A stretch of 5,402 nucleotides of DNA from an uncultured bacterium. Lineage in GTDB: Bacteria > Bacillota_I > Bacilli_A > Mycoplasmatales > Metamycoplasmataceae. The position numbers and the translations under genes are program-made. Shown one piece after another: positions 1-5,402 of this stretch. Location of the stretch: NCBI GenBank assembly GCA_929200685.1, contig CAKNAO010000027.1, positions 1 to 5,402 of the forward strand. Direction: 5' to 3'. The notes under the pieces were generated by a model. It was not told the DNA's origin and did not search any database. It saw only the letters and a program-made list of their open reading frames with translations. Positions within the stretch are counted from its first letter, which is position 1. Each line of letters begins with the position of its first letter.

Positions 1-994
1 GAACATATTCTCTATTATGTAATCCATCTTTAATATTAGGATCATTACCATGATCAGAAGTAATTATATAAATTACATCTTTCATTAATGATATTTTTTT
101 TAAATGAATATCTATTTTATTAAGATAATTTATATATTTTTTAACATTTCCTTCATGCCCAGCTAAATCAGTTTGTTGAATATTTAAACAATGAAAAGAT
201 TTATAAAATATATATTTTTCAGAAAAAAGATTTTTATATAAATTTTTAAATGTTTTTCTTATATTTATGTCATTATATTTTTTAAAATTCTTTTTTTCAG
301 GAATGTTGATTATATCACTAAATTTACCATATAAAAATACTTTATATTTTAAAGATAATGCAAAATTTTGTATTGAATCTTCAAAAGATATTTCAGCAGG
401 AATATGTTTAACTTCAAAAGTTTTATTATAAACTCCTGATTTTGGAGTTTCAATTCCAAAATAACCTTTTGATTCAATTGGATATTTTTTATAATTTTCA
501 ATATTTATATTTTTAGCAGTGAAAGTAATTAATCTTGGATTTTTTATTATTTTTCTAATTTCATAAGATATTTTAAGTTGTAAATTAAAATCAATTTTAT
601 CAGCACAACCCGCAATATTTACTGCTAAACCATGTTCAGCTTCAAAATTATCATATATTATAAATTTATCTTCAATTACTAACATTCCTTTATATTCATA
701 AAAATTTAATTTATATTTTTTTAACACATTAATAATTTCTTTTTTAAATTTACTAAAAGATTCTAAACTTAATTTATTTGTTTTAATTCCTGACATAGTT
801 AAATGACCTAAAAAAGAATCTGCGCCTTTATAATCTAAAAATAATTTAGAAGAATTATTAATTATTTTTTTAAAAAAAGAAAAATCATTTGTTTGTGAAT
901 TATCACAAACTGTTTTTCATGTATTGGATTTTTTTTTCGTATCTTCTATATTACCTAAACCTAAACCATCAATTGAAATAAGAACTATATTCAT
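1..994 (-). CDS. yhfW: YhfW-like phosphopentomutase/alkaline-phosphatase superfamily metalloenzyme (3' end cut by window edge)
   Basis: The first 331 residues are present and the reading frame runs open off the left edge; E. coli YhfW is about 400 residues, so the C-terminal part is missing. The sequence shows the two-metal active site of the phosphopentomutase/iPGM/alkaline phosphatase superfamily: an N-terminal SIDGLGLG with metal-ligand Asp9, GADSFLGH (residues 57-64) aligning with the GKDTxTGH nucleophile motif of phosphopentomutase, QTDLAGH (Asp276, His280), TSDHGNDP (Asp314, His315) and LHNREYV (His326). Residues between about 65 and 200 would be the cap domain that sets substrate specificity. 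The likely chemistry is phosphoryl transfer or hydrolysis on a small phosphorylated intermediate; the substrate is unknown. Trp26 is a UGA codon (917-919). The ATG at 994 lies about 10 nt after an AGGGAG ribosome binding site and overlaps the end of yhfX by 10 nt, so translation is probably coupled. The motifs make the family secure; the YhfW assignment rests largely on the neighbouring genes. Confidence 0.88.
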
Positions 995-2151
995 TTTATC
1001 TTTTCTCCCTGAGAAGAATATGTTCCTAAAATTTTGGGTTTATTTTTACTCAAACCTTCTACAACAACGACTAAACTTCTTGTTACAAAAACTTGTGTTC
1101 TAAATGATGAAATCAAAATATCTCCAACATCAATTTCTTTATTTTTTATATCAAAGTTTAAATAATAATCTATATAATTTGAATCAAATTTATTAATATT
1201 AACTATGAATTTTTTATTATTTTTAGAATAAATAATTGCTTTATCAAAATGACCTCTTGGATAATATCCACCACCAAAAAAGAATGCTTTATCATTAAGT
1301 TTGTGTGATATTTCTGAAACATATAAAATTGAAGGAATTTCTGGTTCATCTAAAATTGAATTAGAAGGTATTGTCCCTATTAGTGCATGTCCTGGTTCTA
1401 TATGAGTTGTATTAAAATCTTTTAATAATTTAGTTGTTGAAGTTGAATTTGCACTTGGAGAATTTATATGTTTAATTTTTATATTATTTTTTTTGGCTAT
1501 TTCTATCGCTTTATTTATTGTTTTTAAATTATTTGTTGGCAAAGTTTTTTTACCATTAAATAAAAGATTTGGAAATGAAGTAAAACCAACTATATTAATG
1601 TTTGGAATATTTTTAATTTTTTTAATTGTTAAATCTAATTCACCAATTTTAAATCCACCATATTGACCTTTATAAAAAGTATCTTTTTGTCCAATAACTC
1701 TTAAAATAATATCTTGATTTATATTTAATTTTTTTGCTTCTTTAGAAATTTTTTGGATTTTTTTAATTGAAAAAACTGTTATAACTTCAGGTTTTAATTT
1801 TAAAATTTTTTCAACAAAATTATTTGGTATTTGAACAAGATGACCAATATTACCAATTTTAATTCCTGCTTTACTTAACATTAATGCTTCTTGAAAATCA
1901 ACGCATGCTGCTTTTTTAATTCCAACACTTTCAATTGCTTTTGCAACAAGAGGATTTCTTCCAAATTGTTTTGTCATTTGAAAAATATCCATATTGTATT
2001 TATTAGCTTCATTTTTCATTAATTTTGCATTTTTTTTGATTGAATCTAAATCTAATACATATGAATTAGGTAAAATCAAACTTTTTTTAAATGCTTCTTT
2101 AGTAAAATTAACTAATTTTTTATTTCTTCTTATTATTGAATCTAAAAACAT
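985..2151 (-). CDS. yhfX: YhfX family PLP-dependent, alanine-racemase-like enzyme
   Basis: A 388-residue protein, matching the usual length of about 387 for YhfX. The N-terminal half is an alanine-racemase-type TIM barrel. MTKQFGRNP (residues 59-67) carries the probable PLP Schiff-base lysine, Lys61, after the strand SYVLDLDSI (30-38). Further landmarks are AACVDF (81-86), HINSPSANSTST (228-239), HIEPGHALIG (250-259), which look like cofactor and phosphate contacts, and GGGYYPRG (293-300). The C-terminal part would be the beta domain of the family. The enzyme is expected to be cytosolic and to act as an amino-acid racemase, epimerase or decarboxylase on an unknown substrate. Mollicutes have no peptidoglycan, so D-alanine supply for a wall is not its job. 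The UGA at 991-993 is Trp387, followed by Ile and the stop TAG at 985-987. The ATG at 2151 follows GGGAG at a normal distance and sits 12 nt after php. Family assignment is firm; the reaction is unknown. Confidence 0.9.
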
Positions 2152-2163
2152 TTATTCTCCCAA

Positions 2164-3066
2164 TTAAAAATCTAAAATTCTCAATATATTTTTAAAACTA
2201 ATTTTTTTTCATTGTTCTTTAGAAATTTTATTTTTTATTTCTTTATAAAAATTATTAATCAAATAAGAATATCCATGTCCATTAAAAGATTTTAAATATT
2301 CTTTTCTAGAAATATCCAATGAAATTACTATTTTATCCTCAAAACCTAACTCAATTAATTTTATTATTTTTTGAATTCTTTTTTCATCTTTTAAATATGA
2401 TTGTTTACCAATTGTATCAATTCCAATATTAAAACCTAATTTTAATATTTTTAATATTTCATCAATATTTTCAATTAAATCAACATGACCAATTATTGTT
2501 TTTTTAGTATTTACAGATATTTTTTTTAAAAATAATGCTTGATCATAACCTAATTTTCCTAAATTAACATGAGTATAAATAGGTACACCAATTTTTTTTT
2601 GAACATTAACAGCAGCTTGAAAAACTTTTTTTTCAAAAGAATGTATTTTATCTGAACTTGTTGCAATTTCACCAATAATACCTGCTTTTAAATTTGTATC
2701 TTTAAAACCGATTGTTATATGTTTATAAAATTCATTTTCTAATTCAGAAATAGTCATTTTGTTATTCAATTCATAATCATTTAAATAATATCCAGTAGAA
2801 GTTACTATTGGAATATTTAATTCTTCTGAAATTTCACATATTTTTCTTTTATTTGAATTCATGCTTTGATTTGATAAATCTACAATTAAACCTAGATTTT
2901 GTTCTAAAGCAAATGATAATTCTTTTTTAATTAATTTTTTATCTTTAATTAAAGATGTATTATCTTTTCTAATGTGAGTTAAATCAAAATTCAAATGTTC
3001 ATGTGATAAAATAAATTTACCTTTAACATTTTCTTTTTGAATTTTTTTATTTATTAGCTGAATCAT
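2164..3066 (-). CDS. php: Php-like phosphotriesterase-family zinc hydrolase
   Basis: A 300-residue amidohydrolase-superfamily protein of the phosphotriesterase-homology group (E. coli Php is 292 residues). Candidate metal ligands appear in the canonical order: LSHEHLNFD with His22 and His24, AGIIGEIATS with Glu133 at the position of the bridging carboxylated lysine of phosphotriesterase, PIYTHVN with His166, TIIGHVDL with His194, and VISLDISRK with Asp251, then NGHGYSYL. Glu as bridging ligand is a feature of the Php subgroup. Family members are mostly lactonases or ester/phosphoester hydrolases; the substrate here is unknown. Residue 286 is a UGA-encoded Trp (2209-2211); reading through it adds WKKISFKNILRILDF, which fits the C-terminal helix of the family (the 'NPxRxF' region), and ends at TAA 2164-2166. 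The start ATG at 3066 is 1 nt after the yhfT stop and has no recognisable Shine-Dalgarno sequence, so it is probably translated by coupling to yhfT. Confidence 0.9.
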
Positions 3067-3067
3067 A

Positions 3068-4531
3068 TTAGATTAAACTTATAAAATATATTATATTAAA
3101 TAAAATACCTACTAAGAGTGCACCTAATGGTCCAACAGCAATTTCTGATAATTTTAATTTCTTAGTTGTTGAGTTAAGTATCACTATAAATATAACTAAA
3201 CCTGCTCCTAATGAAGGTAATCAGAATGCAAATCCTGCCATTGTTGATGGTAATAAACTTTGTAAACTTTGACCCATTGTGAAAGCAGCTATAATTCCAC
3301 CAACTAAAAATGCATAATTTATTGTTTGTGTAATACCTGTTCTCATTGAGTCTGAAACTTTTTTTATTCCAGGTACTTTTAATAATAATTTAGCAAGTGA
3401 TTTAAGTAGATAAACTTCTGCAAATAATGAAAGTCCACCCATTATTCCTGCTAGTGCTATAGCAATTAAATATGTTCCTTCTTGATTTGTACTTGAAACA
3501 ATTTGAGCCCCTATTATTTTAGCTAAATCACCTCATACAAATACTGCTGTTAGTCCAACTGGAGAATATACACCAGTTAAAAGCGCAGTTAAAACAACTA
3601 ATGGAAGAAATCCAATTACTCATGTTGTATCTGCTATCAATGCAGAAACTACATCTCCAGAATTAGCTGAAGTTGTTTGAACACCCATAGAAACTAATGG
3701 TGCTACTGCAAATGAAGCAACTGCCATTGAAGCTATAGAACCTGATAAAACAAATCATCATTTATTTTGTTTTATTTCTTCAGCATTAGTTATAAACAAT
3801 TTAAATTTACTTTCTAATGATTGATCTTTTTCTTTATTAAAGTTTGGATTTTTCTTTTTAAATTCAAGATGTTCCTGAATTGCAAAACCAAATAATAATG
3901 CTGTACCAACAAGTAAAGTTAATGCCATTGGGTATAAATTAGCATCAGTTCAACCAAATCTTGCTATTAAGATATAAGTTAATATAGAAATCAAGGCTGA
4001 AATTGAACCTTTTTTTCAACCTGATTGTATATATATAGCAATCACAGGAAACATAGCAAATATAAATGGAAATGCACCATCTATTATCATACCAAGATTT
4101 CAACCAAATCCTGGATATGTTATTTTTTGAATTGCTGTTCCTAAAGCATTTAATCCTCAAAAAATTGAAGCACCATATGCCATTGCAATCACTGTTGAAA
4201 TTATTGAATATTTAAAGTTTTTTTTGAATAAAAGTCCTATCATTTCAGAACCTAATAAAACTGTATGTACAATAAGTATGTTTTGAGTTATAGAAAATGG
4301 AATAAACCCAATAACATAACCTATACTCATAGCAAACGACATTCCTGCCAATGCTTTATATTTTAATATTCCTTGCTTTTTTTGACCAATTAAAGGTCTA
4401 ACACCATCATTATAACAAGCAATATTTCTATTTGCTAAAAAAGCAGTTATTCCTGATAACAAAACAATCATTATCCCACCTATTGTTGTGATCAATAAAT
4501 TGTCTGTTAACATTTTTAATGTTTCATTCAT
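3068..4531 (-). CDS. yhfT: YhfT-like multi-spanning membrane transporter
   Basis: Read with UGA as Trp, this is one continuous 487-residue integral membrane protein; nine UGA tryptophans (such as 4157-4159, 4100-4102, 4016-4018, 3755-3760 and 3221-3223) would each look like a stop in the standard code. About a dozen hydrophobic stretches are visible, for example around residues 10-33, 60-80, 82-105, 109-131, 148-170, 174-192, 197-217, 258-283 and several between 300 and 487. They are interrupted by a charged Lys/Glu-rich cytoplasmic-type loop at about 218-257. Gly/Ser/Ala-rich membrane segments fit a carrier. E. coli YhfT is 434 residues and is a presumed transporter of unknown substrate. The ATG at 4531 directly abuts the TAA of yhfU and follows a good AAAGGA site (4543-4538), so the start is well supported. 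The stop TAA is at 3068-3070, 1 nt before php. Family placement relies on length, topology and the yhfU/php context, so the membrane protein is certain but transport activity is inferred. Confidence 0.86.
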
Positions 4532-4900
4532 TTATTTTCCTTTCTTTATAAATATAAAATTTTTTACAATTGTTTTAATGGCATAATCTACCTCTGATGA
4601 AACAAAACCAAAAGCTATTACACCATTTTTAATCATTTGTATTATTTCTTCTTCTGATTTTTTAGATGATTGTGTTGCTATAGTTTTTGTTTTTTGAATT
4701 CCTAATAAAGAAATTGCCATTGCCAAGGCACCACCACCGCCAGTATCGCAAGAACCTAAATATAAATCAAATTTTCCTTCTTGCATTGCTAAAGCAGCAT
4801 CTAAATCAGACATTATTTTTACTTCTATGTCTGGAAAATTTAAATTAATTTTATTCTTAATTTCATTTTTTTTAAGTTGTCCACCAATAACTATTTTAAT
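4532..4900 (-). CDS. yhfU: YhfU-like DUF2620 small cytosolic protein, probable ATT start
   Basis: A 122-residue protein (E. coli YhfU is 117) of the DUF2620 family, function unknown. From its start it reads MKIVIGGQLKK, a first beta strand with a glycine turn, then SDLDAALAM (31-39), and the family signature DLYLGSCDTGGGGALAMAI (residues 45-63), with Cys51 followed by a run of glycines that looks like an anion-binding or active-site loop. IKNGVIAFGF (90-99) is a late strand. The first in-frame ATG (4813) would remove about 29 residues, including the conserved N-terminal strand. Upstream, the open frame reaches a TAG at 4910-4912 with no ATG, GTG or TTG. The best start is ATT at 4898-4900, six nt after GAGG (4907-4910). 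The gene lies 17 nt after yhfY and directly abuts yhfT, which suggests it works with the membrane protein. The family call is confident; the start is an inference. Confidence 0.82.
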   Translation of the reverse strand: MKIVIGGQLKKNEIKNKINLNFPDIEVKIMSDLDAALAMQEGKFDLYLGSCDTGGGGALAMAISLLGIQKTKTIATQSSKKSEEEIIQMIKNGVIAFGFVSSEVDYAIKTIVKNFIFIKKGK

Positions 4901-4906
4901 AATATA

Positions 4907-4910
4907 CCTC
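4907..4910 (-). promoter_or_regulatory. Ribosome binding site deciding the yhfU start
   Basis: The minus strand reads GAGG here, followed by TATATT and then ATT AAA ATA GTT. The six-nt spacing places the second ATT codon (4898-4900) at the normal initiation distance. The adjacent ATT at 4901-4903 would be only 3 nt away, which is too close. The site lies within the 17-nt gap after the yhfY stop codon. Its existence upstream of a frame with no ATG is the main argument for a non-AUG start. Confidence 0.55.
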
Positions 4911-4917
4911 TATTTCT

Positions 4918-5244
4918 TTAATTAACATATTTTAAAACATGCATTAATAAATATTTTTTTTCATTTTCTGGTATTTTTAAATTTAAATCCTTAAAAAAAT
5001 TTTTTAACAATGCACAACCTTTTTCATATTCAGGATTTCCAATAATTTGTTTTACTACAAGAGGATCTAAAGAATCAACTTTTTCTTTTTTCTTTATTCT
5101 TGTAATAGCAATTGCTGTATGTGTTAAAAATCTTTGTTTATCATTTTTATCCCATTTTTTAACTTTTTTATTTAATTTTTCTAAAAATAAAAATGTTTCT
5201 TTGTCAATTTGATTTGAATTTAATAAAATTTCTAATCTTTTCAT
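4918..5244 (-). CDS. yhfY: YhfY-like stand-alone PRD-domain protein
   Basis: A 108-residue, single-domain, mostly helical protein that resembles one PTS regulation domain (PRD), as in LicT/BglG antiterminators, but with no RNA-binding or DNA-binding domain attached. Two histidines sit where PRDs carry their phosphorylatable histidines: FLTHTAIAITRI (His42) and YLLMHVLKYV (His102). E. coli YhfY is a small protein of this type (about 120 residues). The start is placed at ATG 5242-5244 because AAAGG (5253-5257) lies 8 nt upstream; an in-frame TTG at 5263-5265 would add seven lysine-rich residues but has no convincing ribosome site. It contains the only UGG tryptophan in the window (5152-5154). 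It is the first gene of the operon and probably senses phosphorylation or sugar status for the pathway; how it could act without an effector domain is unknown. Confidence 0.82.
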   Translation of the reverse strand: MKRLEILLNSNQIDKETFLFLEKLNKKVKKWDKNDKQRFLTHTAIAITRIKKKEKVDSLDPLVVKQIIGNPEYEKGCALLKNFFKDLNLKIPENEKKYLLMHVLKYVN

Positions 5245-5252
5245 CTTTTTAA

Positions 5253-5257
5253 CCTTT
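5253..5257 (-). promoter_or_regulatory. Ribosome binding site of yhfY
   Basis: AAAGG on the minus strand, 8 nt before ATG 5242-5244. It selects this ATG over the upstream in-frame TTG at 5263-5265, which would place the ribosome site inside the coding region. Confidence 0.6.
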
Positions 5258-5296
5258 ATTTTCAATCTTTATGTTAAATAAAATTTTAAACTTTCC

Positions 5297-5329
5297 ATTG
5301 AATATTATAATTTCAATATTTAAATTATA
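5297..5329 (-). promoter_or_regulatory. Candidate operon promoter with two TATAAT boxes and a dyad
   Basis: The non-coding leader upstream of yhfY (5245-5402) holds two perfect TATAAT hexamers on the minus strand, at 5324-5329 and 5304-5309. Neither has a good -35 element: TTTATA at 5326-5331 lies 16 nt from the downstream box. Mollicute promoters often depend mainly on the -10 box. The downstream box is framed by a perfect 6-bp inverted repeat, ATTGAA (5312-5317) and TTCAAT (5297-5302), which could be an operator. In DNA this AT-rich, TATAAT arises easily by chance, so the promoter is plausible but not proven. No gene, RNA or clear terminator is visible in the rest of the leader up to 5402. 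Confidence 0.35.
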
Positions 5330-5402
5330 AAATAATTATTTCAATTTTTTATATATACAAGTAAAATTTTTTAATTTTTTTGATACTAAATTAATTTTAA
5401 AA

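Noticed and set aside
929..937. Nine-base homopolymer near the start of yhfW (another nine-T run at 2592-2600 in php) as possible phase-variation tracts.
   Set aside because: Runs of this length are expected by chance in DNA this AT-rich. Both encode in-frame residues in intact genes, so there is no sign of switching.
3945..4160. A 71-codon open frame in a different minus-strand frame within the transporter gene.
   Set aside because: It overlaps the long yhfT frame, its product is low-complexity and rich in Asn, Ile and Tyr, and it is a by-product of the real gene in another frame.
3068..4531. Multiple TGA codons suggesting a fragmented membrane-protein pseudogene.
   Set aside because: All interruptions are TGA, none are TAA or TAG, and they fall at plausible Trp positions, so the frame is intact under code 4.
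5242..5265. TTG start at 5265 for the PRD protein.
   Set aside because: It has no good ribosome site. The AAAGG that serves the ATG at 5244 would lie inside the longer version, and the extra residues are just lysine-rich.
5330..5402. Possible intrinsic terminator or RNA gene in the right-hand non-coding stretch.
   Set aside because: There are A/T runs but no GC-containing stem followed by a U tract, and no tRNA-like or riboswitch-like structure. Weak AT pairing alone does not support a call.
1..5402. Insertion sequences, CRISPR arrays, tRNA or rRNA genes.
   Set aside because: No transposase-like protein, regularly spaced repeats or GC-richer RNA gene block is visible on either strand.

Overview
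The window is extremely AT-rich and reads UGA as tryptophan (genetic code 4), so it comes from a mollicute (Spiroplasma, Entomoplasma, Mesoplasma or Mycoplasma type; the genus cannot be fixed from this sequence). Across the six genes I read 12 tryptophan codons as UGA and one as UGG. Under the standard code the membrane protein would be broken into many pieces, and two enzymes would lose their natural C-termini.

All genes lie on the minus strand and form one tightly packed operon, transcribed from right to left. Positions 5245-5402 are a non-coding leader with promoter-like TATAAT boxes. They are followed by a stand-alone PRD-domain protein (YhfY-like, 4918-5244), a small DUF2620 protein (YhfU-like, 4532-4900), a large multi-spanning membrane protein (YhfT-like, 3068-4531), a phosphotriesterase-like metallohydrolase (Php-like, 2164-3066), an alanine-racemase-like PLP enzyme (YhfX, 985-2151) and a phosphopentomutase-like metalloenzyme (YhfW, 1-994, cut by the left edge). 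Gaps between genes are 17, 0, 1 and 12 nt, and the last pair overlaps by 10 nt.

This is the gene set of the E. coli yhf operon (yhfZ-Y-X-W-U-T-S-php), a transport-plus-catabolism cassette whose substrate is, to my knowledge, undefined. Here it is in a different order (Y-U-T-php-X-W). yhfS and yhfZ are not visible; yhfS could lie beyond the left edge. A reasonable inference is that YhfT, perhaps with YhfU, imports a compound that Php hydrolyses, YhfX converts by PLP chemistry, and YhfW handles as a phosphorylated intermediate, with YhfY as a PTS-linked sensor. Its presence in a reduced-genome, wall-less bacterium is the most interesting aspect of the window, because it suggests a host- or niche-derived nutrient and excludes peptidoglycan D-alanine supply as the role of YhfX.
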